Source: Saccharopolyspora_C sp047200635
GTDB taxonomy: Bacteria; Actinomycetota; Actinomycetes; Mycobacteriales; Pseudonocardiaceae
Direction of reading: 5' to 3'
DNA: 64,000 bases
NCBI RefSeq assembly: GCF_047200635.1
Contig: NZ_JBJZOI010000013.1
Span: 1 to 64,000 of the forward strand
Of the stretch, positions 16,842-25,294 are shown one piece after another; the first letter of the stretch is position 1; each line of letters begins with the position of its first letter. The position numbers were made by a program, and so were the translations under genes. Below the pieces are notes generated by a model, which saw only the letters and a program-made list of their open reading frames with translations, was not told the origin of the DNA and ran no database searches.

Positions 16842-17123
16842 GGCGTCGAACCGATCCTGCTTGCAGTGTCCCCAGCGGTCCGGTGGCCTGCCAGTGACCA
16901 AAGGCGCGTGCTGGTGCCGGGCGCGCCGCTCGTCGGAACACCGGCCGCGAACCGGGGCGGTGGCGGGCGCTCCGGCCGCGGAGGCACCGACGCGGGATCT
17001 CGGTGGATCGCGTCGCGGCGGGGCGGGCGCTCCCGCGACGAGCGGTGGCCGCACCGGGGGAGCGGACGGCGCGGCCGCCGCCGCGCTCCCGCCCCCTCCC
17101 GGACACCGGCGCACGGGGCGTTC

Positions 17124-17942
17124 CTAGCCGCGCACGATCGCGACCGGGCAGGGCGCGTCGCGCAGCACGCCCGCCGCGGTCGAGCCGAGCAGCAGGCCGG
17201 CGAAGCCTCCGGCGCCGCGGTGGCCGACCACGAGCAGCCGCGCCCGCGAGGCCAGGTGCAGCAGCACCGCGAGCGGGTGCCCGCAGCGCACCTCCTTGCG
17301 CACCGCGACTCCCGGGTACCGGCCTTCCACTCCCGCGAGGGCCTCGTCGAGCTCTCGCCGGGCGCGGTCCAGCTCGGCCTGGATCTCGAAGTCCAGCGGT
17401 GGCACCACCGGGAACCGCTCCACCGTCGCGAGGTCGCGGGCGCGCGCAGCGACCAGTTCGCTGCCGCGCGCCCGCGCCTCGGCGAAGGCGAACTCCAGCG
17501 CCCGCCGCCCGCGCTCCGATCCGTCGACCCCGACCACGACATCCCCGACCGGACGCGGCTCGCGCACCACGACGGCCGGGCAGGCGGCGTGGGTGGCGAC
17601 GCGCGTGGCGACCGAACCCACGCTCGCCCACCGGCTCGCCGTCCGCCCGTGGGCGCCCAGCACGACGAGCCCCGCCCCGGCCGAGAGGCGGACGAGCTCG
17701 GCGATCGGATTGCCGTGCGCGACCAGCACCTCCGCGGGTGCCTCCGGGTGCAGCTGGCGGCACCGGTGGGCGACGTGGTCGAGCATCGCGCGCTCGTGCG
17801 CGTCGTCGGCCCCGTTCTCGGCGACCCCGACGAGCTGGAGCCCGGCCCCGTGCAACGCCGCGTCCTCGGCCGCCCACGAGGCCGCCTGCCGCGCGCGCTC
17901 CGAACCGTCCACGGCGGCGATCACCAGGTTCCGGGCCCCCAT
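17124..17942 (-). CDS. Universal stress protein, tandem domains
   Basis: The protein has 272 residues. Domain 1 starts LVIAAVDGSERARQAASWA and ends GAHGRTASRWASVGS. Domain 2 starts VVVGVDGSERGRRALEFAF and ends GHRGAGGFAGLLLGSTAA. Both ATP loops fit the consensus, the first with an unusual filling. It follows the Hsp20 gene by 12 bases, so the two form a small operon that would put a chaperone and a stress protein under one promoter. Confidence 0.92.
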   Translation of the reverse strand: MGARNLVIAAVDGSERARQAASWAAEDAALHGAGLQLVGVAENGADDAHERAMLDHVAHRCRQLHPEAPAEVLVAHGNPIAELVRLSAGAGLVVLGAHGRTASRWASVGSVATRVATHAACPAVVVREPRPVGDVVVGVDGSERGRRALEFAFAEARARGSELVAARARDLATVERFPVVPPLDFEIQAELDRARRELDEALAGVEGRYPGVAVRKEVRCGHPLAVLLHLASRARLLVVGHRGAGGFAGLLLGSTAAGVLRDAPCPVAIVRG

Positions 17943-17954
17943 CGCGGTCGTCGC

Positions 17955-18362
17955 TCACCGCTCCCGGCGGGCCACCGGAATCTCCTTGCTGGAGCCGGAT
18001 TCCCGCTGCGGGATGCGAATGGTGAGGATGCCCGATTCGTAGTCGGCCTCGATGTGCTCCGGATCGGCGCTGACCGGCATGGTCAGGCTGCGGACGAAGG
18101 AGCCGTACTGGAACTCGGTGTGCCGGTCGTCGCGCTCCTCGCGGGTGCGCTCGGCGCTGATCTTGAGCATCGTGCCCTCGACCGTGATGTGGATGTCCCG
18201 TTCGGGGTCCATCCCGGGGAGTTCGCAGCGCACGACGAGCTGGTCGCCCTCGTGGAAGGTCTCGACCTTGACCGGGTGGCGATCTCCGAACGGCCACTGG
18301 CCCTCGATCCAGTCGAGCAGGTCCGGGACGGGCGTTCCGCGAGTCGGCATGAGGTGCGTCAT
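17955..18362 (-). CDS. Hsp20/alpha-crystallin small heat-shock protein
   Basis: The protein has 135 residues. The alpha-crystallin domain spans about residues 29-120 (VKVETFHEGDQLVVRCELPG through YESGILTIRIP) and ends with the I-x-I/V-like tail motif EIPV. M. tuberculosis HspX (Rv2031c, Acr) is the hallmark DosR-regulon chaperone of similar length. It should hold unfolding proteins as an oligomer without ATP. GGAGG lies six bases before the ATG at 18362. Confidence 0.95.
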   Translation of the reverse strand: MTHLMPTRGTPVPDLLDWIEGQWPFGDRHPVKVETFHEGDQLVVRCELPGMDPERDIHITVEGTMLKISAERTREERDDRHTEFQYGSFVRSLTMPVSADPEHIEADYESGILTIRIPQRESGSSKEIPVARRER

Positions 18363-18487
18363 GGGTTTCCTCCGTCATCGAGTGCGGCTCTTCCCGCGCG
18401 CGGGCAGCGCTCCCCGCCGCCCCGGAGGGGGCGGTGCACCATCCCGCGGCTATGAACAGGCTGGCCGGGAACCCGGGTTCGCGTGGA

Positions 18488-18501
18488 GGGGCGAACGTCC
18501 T
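18488..18501 (-). promoter_or_regulatory. DosR/DevR-like box upstream of hsp20
   Basis: Read on the minus strand, AGGACGTTCGCCCC matches 10 of 12 fixed positions of GGGACnnTCGGCCC. It lies 126 bases before the Hsp20 start in the only gap of this stretch, which is where a hypoxia-type activator site would be expected. Confidence 0.45.
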
Positions 18502-18541
18502 CCGATGCGCGCGGCGGGCCTCGGTTCGCGGTCCGGAACGC

Positions 18542-20446
18542 CTACCGGGCGGGGCTCCCGACCGGGCCGCGGCGGCGCGCGGGGGCGGCGAGCACCCGCA
18601 GCGAGTTCAGGATCACCGCCACGTCGATCACCTCCTGCAGCACCGCGCCCGGGGCGGGGGCCAGCGCTCCCGCCACGGCGGCCACCATCGCCAGCAGCGA
18701 CAGGAACATGCCGGTGATGGCGGACTGCGCGGCGATGCGCCGGGCGCGCACCGCCACGTCCGCGCAGTCCGCCAGGGCCGCCAGCCGATCCGCGGTGAGC
18801 ACGACGTCGGCGGCCTCGGAGGAGGCCGTGGCGCCGCGCGCGCCCATCGCCACGCCGACGTCGGCGGCGGCCAAGGCGGGAGCGTCGTTGATCCCGTCGC
18901 CGACCATCGCGGTGGTCGCGAGGCGGCTCTCGGCGCGGACGGCGGCAACCTTGCCGGTCGGGGTCCGCGAGGCGAGCACGTCGTCGAGCCCGACGGTCTC
19001 CGCGACGGAGCGGGCGACGTCCGGGCGGTCCCCGGTGAGCATGACGACCCGCCGCACCCCGGCGGCGCGGAGCCGCCGCACCGCCTGCGGCGCGTCGTCG
19101 CGCGGCCGGTCGCGCAGGACGAGGGCGCCGCTGAGGCTTCCCTCCCGGGAGACCCACGCGACGCCGGAGGCGTCCCGCTCGGCGGTGCTCTCCACCTCGG
19201 CGACCCAGTCCGGCCGGTGTTCCGGCAGCGCCAGCCCGCCGACCTCGATCCGCGCACCGCCCACGACGCCGCTGATCCCCCGGCCGGGTTGTTCCGCCGC
19301 GCGCTCCGGAGCGAGCAGGCGGAGCCCCCTGCGGCGCGCCTCGCCCAGGATCGGCTCGGCCACCAGGTGCGAGGAAGCCTGCTCCAAGGAGGCCGCCAGG
19401 CGCAGCACCTCGTCCTCCGAATCGGCCGGGGACGCCACGACCCGTGCCACGCGAGGCCTGCCCTCGGTCAGCGTGCCCGTCTTGTCCAGCAGCACCGTGC
19501 GGGCGCGGGCGAGGTGTTCGAGCGCGTCGCCGTCCCGCACGATCGCCCCGACCCGCGAGGCGCGCGAGAGCCCCGCGACCAGGGCGATCGGAACGGCCAG
19601 CAGCAGCGGGCACGGGGTCGCCACCACCAGCACCGCGACCGCGGCGACGGGCGACCCCTGGAGCTGCCAGGCCAGCGCCGCCAGCAGCAGCGCGAGCGGG
19701 AGGAACCAGGAGGCGTAGTGGTCCGCGGCCCGCACCGCGGGTGCCCGCTCGGCACCGGCTTCGCGGGCCAGGCGCGCGATCCCGGCGTAGGTGCTCTCGT
19801 CCGCGCGGGCGGACGCCGTCATCGCGAAGGCGTCGCCCGCGTTGACCGTCCCGCTGCGCACCGGCTCTCCCGCCGGGCGTTCGACCTGCCAGGACTCGCC
19901 GGTCACGAGGGATTCGTCCAGCACTGCGGTGGCGCCGTCGACGACCCCGTCCACCGGCACCAGCTCCCCGGTCGCCACGAGCAGCGGATCCCCCGGGGCG
20001 ACCTCGTCGACCGGTACCCGCTCGGTTCCCGAGGGACCCCGGCGGCGGGCGAACCGGGGGGCCGCGCTGGCGAGCGCGCGGAGGTCGTGGGAGGCGCGGC
20101 GGCGCGCGAGCGCTTCCAGCGCGCGCCCGGAGGCGAGCATCAGGGTGATCAGCGCTCCGGCGAAGTGCTCACCGGTCACCCACGCACCCGCCAGCGACAG
20201 GACGGCGATGAGGTCCACCCCGGTGCGCCCGCGCCGCAGCGCGGCGATCGTCCACCCGAGCGACGGGAGCACCCCGGCCAGCGTGGTGACCTGCCACAGC
20301 GCACCGGCCGCGGCCGGAGCGCCCGACCACCAGCTGATCGCTCCCGCGCCGAGCAGCGCGGCGGCCAGCAGCAGCAACCCCGCCTCGTACCGCTCCCGCA
20401 CCGCGGTGGCGGCCCGCCGCAACCAGGCCCGCCCGCCGCCGCTCAT
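18542..20446 (-). CDS. P1B-type metal-transporting ATPase
   Basis: The protein has 634 residues. It has the actuator motif TGES at 182-185, the transport-site motif TPCP at 277-280 in a membrane helix, the phosphorylation motif DKTGT with Asp321, and GDGINDAPAL near the C-terminus. TPC (rather than CPC or SPC) marks the P1B-5-like group, some members of which export nickel or iron. No N-terminal metal-binding domain is present. The usual SEHP motif reads SSHLVA, lacking the proline. It overlaps the upstream P2-type ATPase by ATGA, so both are made together. The transported metal cannot be told from sequence alone. Confidence 0.88.
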   Translation of the reverse strand: MSGGGRAWLRRAATAVRERYEAGLLLLAAALLGAGAISWWSGAPAAAGALWQVTTLAGVLPSLGWTIAALRRGRTGVDLIAVLSLAGAWVTGEHFAGALITLMLASGRALEALARRRASHDLRALASAAPRFARRRGPSGTERVPVDEVAPGDPLLVATGELVPVDGVVDGATAVLDESLVTGESWQVERPAGEPVRSGTVNAGDAFAMTASARADESTYAGIARLAREAGAERAPAVRAADHYASWFLPLALLLAALAWQLQGSPVAAVAVLVVATPCPLLLAVPIALVAGLSRASRVGAIVRDGDALEHLARARTVLLDKTGTLTEGRPRVARVVASPADSEDEVLRLAASLEQASSHLVAEPILGEARRRGLRLLAPERAAEQPGRGISGVVGGARIEVGGLALPEHRPDWVAEVESTAERDASGVAWVSREGSLSGALVLRDRPRDDAPQAVRRLRAAGVRRVVMLTGDRPDVARSVAETVGLDDVLASRTPTGKVAAVRAESRLATTAMVGDGINDAPALAAADVGVAMGARGATASSEAADVVLTADRLAALADCADVAVRARRIAAQSAITGMFLSLLAMVAAVAGALAPAPGAVLQEVIDVAVILNSLRVLAAPARRRGPVGSPAR

Positions 20447-23094
20447 GCCGGACCGCCCTCGACGGGGCGCGCGGCGGTGGCGCGGCCACGAGCCCGGTAC
20501 AGCTCGTCGATCCCCCACACCACCACCGGGAAGGGCAGCATCGAGGCGAACACCCACCACGGCGGCGGTTCCGTGCCGAAGACCGCGCGCAGCGCCGGGA
20601 CGAACACGATGGCCGCGGTGACCGCGATCTCGAAGGCGATTCCCAGCAGCAGCAACCGGTTGCTGCTGACACCGACCTCGCGCAGCGGCGCTCGGTCGGT
20701 GCGCGCCGCGAACGCGGTGCCGAGCTGGCAGGCCACGATCGCGCAGAAGCTCGCCGTCGTCGCCTGCGCGGCGATGCTGGGGGGCAGCGGTACCCAGGGT
20801 TGCCACCCCGCGCTGAGCAGGACCGCGAAGAACGCCACCAGGACCAGCACGCCGGACGGGACGCCCAGGACGACCCAGGCCCGCAGCAGCAGCCGCCGGT
20901 TCACCACGTGCTCGCGGCGCGGGCGCGGGGGCCGGGACATCAGGCCGGGCTCGGCCGGTTCGCGCCCGAGCGCGAGCGCGGGCAGCGTCTCGGTGCCCAG
21001 GTCGATGGCCAGGATCTGCAGCACCGTCAGGGGCAGCGGCACCGCGCCGCCGGAGAGCGCGAACAGCAGGAACGGCAGCACCTCGGGGACCGCGTGCGCG
21101 AAGATGTAGAGGATGAACTTGCGCACGTTGTCGTAGGTCCGCCGCCCCTCCCGGATGCCCGCCACGATCGTGGCGAAGTTGTCGTCGGTGAGCACCACGG
21201 TCGCGGCCTCCCGGGCGACGTCGGTACCGCTGGCACCCATCGCCACGCCCAGATCGGCGCGGCGCAGCGCCGGGGCGTCGTTGACCCCGTCCCCGGTCAT
21301 CGCCACGACGTGCCCGTGGTGGTGCAGGGCATCGGCGATGCGCAGCTTCGACTCGGGGGTGCTCCGGCTGAAGACGATCTCCGCGCCGGTGGACAGCAGC
21401 TCGTCGAGCGCGGGTTCGGGCATCGCTTCCAGCTCGGGCCCGTCAACGATCCGGTCCGCCCGGATCCCCACGCCGCGCGCCACCGCGGCGGCGGTGCGGC
21501 CGTTGTCCCCGGTGACCACGTGCACGAGGACACCGGCCTGGTGGCAGCGCCGCACCGCTTCGGGGACCTCGGGGCGCGGCGGGTCCAGCAGCCCGACCAG
21601 GCCGAGCAGCTCCAACTGGTCCTCGGCGTCGGCGCGCCGCGCCGGAGCGGTGACGCGGCGCCGCCCGACCGCGAGCACGCGCAGCCCGTCCCCCGCCATC
21701 TCGGCGAGCGTCCGCTCCACGGAGGCGCGTTCCGCCGGCCCCAGCGGGTGCGCGACACCCCGCCCGTCGACGAAGCGCACCGAGCGCCGCACCAGTTCCT
21801 CCGGCGCGCCCTTGGTGTGGGCGACGCTCCCCGAGTCCTCCCGGTCCACGGTGGTCATCCGGCGCAGGTGCGGATCGAAGCCGTACAGCCGGAGCCGTTC
21901 CGCGTCGCGCTGCCGGGCGGGCAGGTGGACCCCTCCCTCGGCCGCGAACTCCAGCAGCGCCAGCTCCATCGGGTCGCCGCCCTCGGCGTCGGGGTCCGCT
22001 GTCGAGCAGCGCGCGAGCGCCCGGAGGAGGTCGGGCGGGGGCGGGCCCGACCCATCACCGGCTCGGGAGCTGAGCACGCGCATCCGGTTGCGGGTGAGCG
22101 TGCCGGTCTTGTCGGTGCAGATCACCGTGGTCGAGCCGAGGGTCTCCACCGCGGACAACCGCTCCACGAGCGCCCCGGCGCGCGCCATGTCCCGCACGCC
22201 CGCCGCCAGGGCCAGGGTGATCGTCGGCAGCAGGCCCTCCGGCACGTTGGCCACCAGGAGGCCGATGGCGAACAGGAACGCCTGCGTCCAGGAGAGCCCG
22301 GCGAGCACCCCCAGCGGGAGGAAGGCCGCCGCCGCACCCACCGACACCGCGGCGATCAGCCAGGCCACGGCGCGGACCTGGCGCTCCAGGGGGCTCTCCG
22401 CCAGGCGGACCCGGCCCGACAGCGCGGCGATGCGCCCGAGCTCGGTGGTCCTGCCGGTGGAGTGCACCACCGCCTCCGCCGTTCCACCCGTGCACGTGGT
22501 GCCGCTGAAGACCAGCACCGCCGAGTCGAGCGGGCGCTCGGCGGTGTCGGGCAGGTCCGCCGCCCGTTCGACCGGCGAGGATTCGCCGGTCAGCATCGAG
22601 GCGTCGATGTGCACCCCGCCCGAGAGCAGGCGGGCGTCCGCGGGAACCCTGTCGCCCTCGGCCAGGACCACCACGTCGCCCGGCACGAGCTCGGACGCGG
22701 GCACCGCGCGCACCGACCCCTCGCGGCGCACGGCGGTGCGCAGCGGCACGTACTCGCCGAGGGCCTCCACGGCGTGCTCCGCGCGCTCCTCCTGCCAGAA
22801 CGCGAGTCCCGCGTTGAGCAGCACCACGGCGACGATCGCCACCGCCAGCTCCACCGTCCCCGAGATCCACGCGAGCCCGGCCGCGGCCCACAGCAGCAGG
22901 GCCAGCGGGTGCGCCAGCTGGCGAAGCAGCGCCGTCGGCCACGTCCGAGCCGAGTGCCGGGGCAGCTGGTTCGGGCCGTGCACCTCCCACCGGCGTCGGG
23001 CCTCCCGCTCGGAGAGCCCGCTGCGGGCGGTCCGCAGGTCCCGGAGCAGCAGTTCGGTGGCTTCGCGGGGGTCGAGGTCCCCGGCCGGGGTCAC
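20443..23094 (-). CDS. P2-type cation-transporting ATPase (CtpF-like)
   Basis: The protein has 883 residues, near the 905 of M. tuberculosis CtpF, a DosR-regulon calcium-type pump. Motifs are TGES at 169-172, NVPEGLLP at 283-290 in the fourth helix (typical of calcium and sodium/potassium pumps), DKTGT with Asp328, KGAPE, and MTGDGVNDAPAL. The C-terminal third holds about six more membrane helices. The GTG start at 23094 overlaps the stop of the preceding USP by four bases (GTGA), giving a USP / P2 ATPase / P1B ATPase coupled operon. Confidence 0.9.
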   Translation of the reverse strand: MTPAGDLDPREATELLLRDLRTARSGLSEREARRRWEVHGPNQLPRHSARTWPTALLRQLAHPLALLLWAAAGLAWISGTVELAVAIVAVVLLNAGLAFWQEERAEHAVEALGEYVPLRTAVRREGSVRAVPASELVPGDVVVLAEGDRVPADARLLSGGVHIDASMLTGESSPVERAADLPDTAERPLDSAVLVFSGTTCTGGTAEAVVHSTGRTTELGRIAALSGRVRLAESPLERQVRAVAWLIAAVSVGAAAAFLPLGVLAGLSWTQAFLFAIGLLVANVPEGLLPTITLALAAGVRDMARAGALVERLSAVETLGSTTVICTDKTGTLTRNRMRVLSSRAGDGSGPPPPDLLRALARCSTADPDAEGGDPMELALLEFAAEGGVHLPARQRDAERLRLYGFDPHLRRMTTVDREDSGSVAHTKGAPEELVRRSVRFVDGRGVAHPLGPAERASVERTLAEMAGDGLRVLAVGRRRVTAPARRADAEDQLELLGLVGLLDPPRPEVPEAVRRCHQAGVLVHVVTGDNGRTAAAVARGVGIRADRIVDGPELEAMPEPALDELLSTGAEIVFSRSTPESKLRIADALHHHGHVVAMTGDGVNDAPALRRADLGVAMGASGTDVAREAATVVLTDDNFATIVAGIREGRRTYDNVRKFILYIFAHAVPEVLPFLLFALSGGAVPLPLTVLQILAIDLGTETLPALALGREPAEPGLMSRPPRPRREHVVNRRLLLRAWVVLGVPSGVLVLVAFFAVLLSAGWQPWVPLPPSIAAQATTASFCAIVACQLGTAFAARTDRAPLREVGVSSNRLLLLGIAFEIAVTAAIVFVPALRAVFGTEPPPWWVFASMLPFPVVVWGIDELYRARGRATAARPVEGGPA

Positions 23095-23906
23095 CGGACG
23101 ACGGCGACCGGGCAGCGCGCGTGGTGCAGCACTCCCGAGGCGACCGAGCCCAGGAACAGCCCGCTGAAGCCGCCGCTGCCGCGGTGCCCGACCACCAGCA
23201 GCGGGGAGGTCGCCGCGGCGTCGACGAGAGCCGGTACGGGATGCGCGAGCACGGCGACCGCGCGCGCGGGGAGCCCGGGGTACCGGTGGGTCCACTCCGA
23301 GAGCTGCCGGTGCGCGTGCTGCTCGATCCGCAGCTGCGCCTCCTCGCGCTCCGCCGGGAGCAGCGGCGGTGCGAGCAACCCCGCCTCGTGCCAGGCCTGC
23401 ACGGCCAGCAGCTCGCAGCCGCGCGCCGCCGCCTCCTCGAAGGCGAAGCGCAGCGCGTTGTCGATGCCGGGGGACTCGTCCAGGCCGACGACGACCGGTC
23501 CTCCGGTGTGCTCGACGTCGCCGCGCACCACCACCACGGAGCCGGTCGCCCGGGTGGCGACCTCGGCGCTCACGGAACCCAGCAGGGCGTCGGCGAACCC
23601 GCCGAGCCCGCGGGAGCCCAGCACGAGCAGGCGGGCGACCTCCTCGGCGCGCAGCAGCCCCTCGATCGGATGCCCGGCGCGGACCTCCTCGCCGACCTCG
23701 ACGTCCGGGACGACCTCGCGGCAGGCGGCCGCCGCCTCGTGCACGGCCTTCGCCGCGAAGTCCGACCTCGCCGGGTCGTCGTTGACCAGCAGCACGTGCA
23801 GCGGTGCGCGGTGGTGCCGGGCTTCCTCGGCCGCCCACAGCGCCGCCTCGGTGGCGCGGCCGGAGCCGTCGACGCCTGCCACGATCGCGTTCTCGGGTTG
23901 GGACAC
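23091..23906 (-). CDS. Universal stress protein, tandem domains
   Basis: The protein has 271 residues. Domain 1 starts IVAGVDGSGRATEAALWAA and ends GSRGLGGFADALLGSVSA. Domain 2 ends GHRGSGGFSGLFLGSVAS. Both nucleotide loops are intact. The GTG at 23906 has GGGGG eight bases upstream; an in-frame ATG at 23921 is possible but its Shine-Dalgarno spacing is too short. It is translationally coupled to a CtpF-like ATPase, which recalls Rv1996 beside CtpF (Rv1997) in M. tuberculosis. Confidence 0.92.
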   Translation of the reverse strand: MSQPENAIVAGVDGSGRATEAALWAAEEARHHRAPLHVLLVNDDPARSDFAAKAVHEAAAACREVVPDVEVGEEVRAGHPIEGLLRAEEVARLLVLGSRGLGGFADALLGSVSAEVATRATGSVVVVRGDVEHTGGPVVVGLDESPGIDNALRFAFEEAAARGCELLAVQAWHEAGLLAPPLLPAEREEAQLRIEQHAHRQLSEWTHRYPGLPARAVAVLAHPVPALVDAAATSPLLVVGHRGSGGFSGLFLGSVASGVLHHARCPVAVVR

Positions 23907-24060
23907 GGCGGGTACCCCCATTCCTCGCGCCGCGGTGAACTCATCGGCGGCGGCCCCGGCAGGGGCGTTCGCGCGCGACCCGGTCAGGATGGCGCACCCG
24001 CGCATCCGGCGCAGGGACCGAAAGTCCTTCGCGGGCAGCGGAATCCGCGGATGGCCCGCT

Positions 24061-24088
24061 CGGTTTCCGCTGCGCCGCGCGGAAACCG
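24061..24088. repeat. Ten-bp inverted repeat in divergent promoter region
   Basis: CGGTTTCCGC (24061-24070) and GCGGAAACCG (24079-24088) form a perfect 10-bp inverted repeat with an eight-base spacer. It lies between the leftward USP/ATPase operon and the rightward nitroreductase gene, 29 bases before a DosR-like box. It could be an operator or an RNA hairpin. Confidence 0.45.
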
Positions 24089-24116
24089 CCGCCCGCGCGC
24101 CGGGAGCCGCGATTTC

Positions 24117-24130
24117 GGGACCTTCGGCCG
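24117..24130 (+). promoter_or_regulatory. DosR/DevR-like box
   Basis: GGGACCTTCGGCCG matches 11 of 12 fixed positions of GGGACnnTCGGCCC. It is 66 bases before the nitroreductase ATG and 211 bases from the divergent USP start, in the only regulatory region of this divergent pair. Confidence 0.55.
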
Positions 24131-24195
24131 GTGAATCCGGGAGCTCGGGGGGAGAGCCTCGGATCAGATTCCTTGCCGCTGTGGGAGGAGGGCGG

Positions 24196-25203
24196 ATGCC
24201 AGTGTGTCCGGCCGCGCTCGGGCTGCCCGCGGAGCGGGTGGAGGCGGTGCTGCGCGCCGCGGGGGCGGCCCCGTCGCTGCACAACAGCCAGCCCTGGTCG
24301 TTCCGGCTGTGGCGGCACCTGATCGAGGTGCACGCGGATGTCGGCAGGAGGCTTCCGGCGGCCGATCCGGAGGACCGGGAGCTGCGGCTGGGCTGCGGAG
24401 CGGCGCTGCTGAACCTGCGGCTGGCGCTGGACCACCACCGGGTGCACCCGGTGGTCACGGTCCCGCCCGACGGGGACGATCGGACGACGCTGCTGGCCGA
24501 GGTCCGCGCGGGTCAGCGCGGCTCGCCCTCCGCCGAGTCCGAACGGCTCTACGGGATGATCGAGCGTCGGCACACCGCCCGCGCCCCGTTCCGCGAACGA
24601 CCCGTGCCCGCTGAGCTGCGCCACGAGATGATCCAGGCCGTGCAGCGGGAGGGCTGCTGGTTGCACGTGGTGGGGCGGGGCGAGCTGGGGCACCTGGAAG
24701 GGCTCGTCCACCGCGCGCACCGCGTGCAGATGGCCGACGGCCGGTTCCGGGAGGAACTGGCCCGCTGGACGGGCAGGGACGTCGGCGATCCCGAGGGCGT
24801 TCCGGCCGCCGCCGCCGGCCCCGCCCCCGAGCCGCAGGACCAGTGGGTGCTGCGGGACTTCTCCGCGGGCCGCGCCCCGCGCCGGGAGCCGGGGCTCGCC
24901 TTCGAGGCGCAGCCGCTGCTGGCCGTGGTGTCCTCGCAGGACTCCGGCCCGCGCGCGGAGGTGCGCGCCGGCGAGGCGCTCCAGCGGATGCTGCTCACCG
25001 CGACCGCGGGCGGCTTGGTCGCTTCGCTGATGTCCCAGGTGATCGAGGTGGCCGAGACCAGGCAGGAGCTGGCGACCCTGCTCGGCGGCGGGTGGAACCC
25101 GCACGCGGTCGTGCGCATCGGGTTCGGCGCGCCGGGGCCGCCGGCACCGCGCCGACCGGTCGGGGACGTGGTGGAGGCGGGGACCTCCGCATCGTCCCCA
25201 TGA
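24196..25203 (+). CDS. Acg-type nitroreductase-family protein
   Basis: The protein has 335 residues. It carries APSLHNSQPWSFRLW near residue 30, RLGCGAALLNLRLAL near 77, RRHTARAPF near 125 and GGLVASLMSQ near the C-terminus, all standard landmarks of the Acg/Rv3131 group. Start ATG 24196 follows GGGAGGAGG. It lies 91 bases before the GNAT/CoA-ligase gene and probably shares its transcript. Confidence 0.9.
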   Translation: MPVCPAALGLPAERVEAVLRAAGAAPSLHNSQPWSFRLWRHLIEVHADVGRRLPAADPEDRELRLGCGAALLNLRLALDHHRVHPVVTVPPDGDDRTTLLAEVRAGQRGSPSAESERLYGMIERRHTARAPFRERPVPAELRHEMIQAVQREGCWLHVVGRGELGHLEGLVHRAHRVQMADGRFREELARWTGRDVGDPEGVPAAAAGPAPEPQDQWVLRDFSAGRAPRREPGLAFEAQPLLAVVSSQDSGPRAEVRAGEALQRMLLTATAGGLVASLMSQVIEVAETRQELATLLGGGWNPHAVVRIGFGAPGPPAPRRPVGDVVEAGTSASSP

Positions 25204-25294
25204 GCGGCCGGGTCGCCCACCGGGCGGAGGCGCGCCGCGAGCTCGCGGCGGTCGCGAATCGGCGACGACGGCCCCGTCGGTGCGGGGAGTGGTG

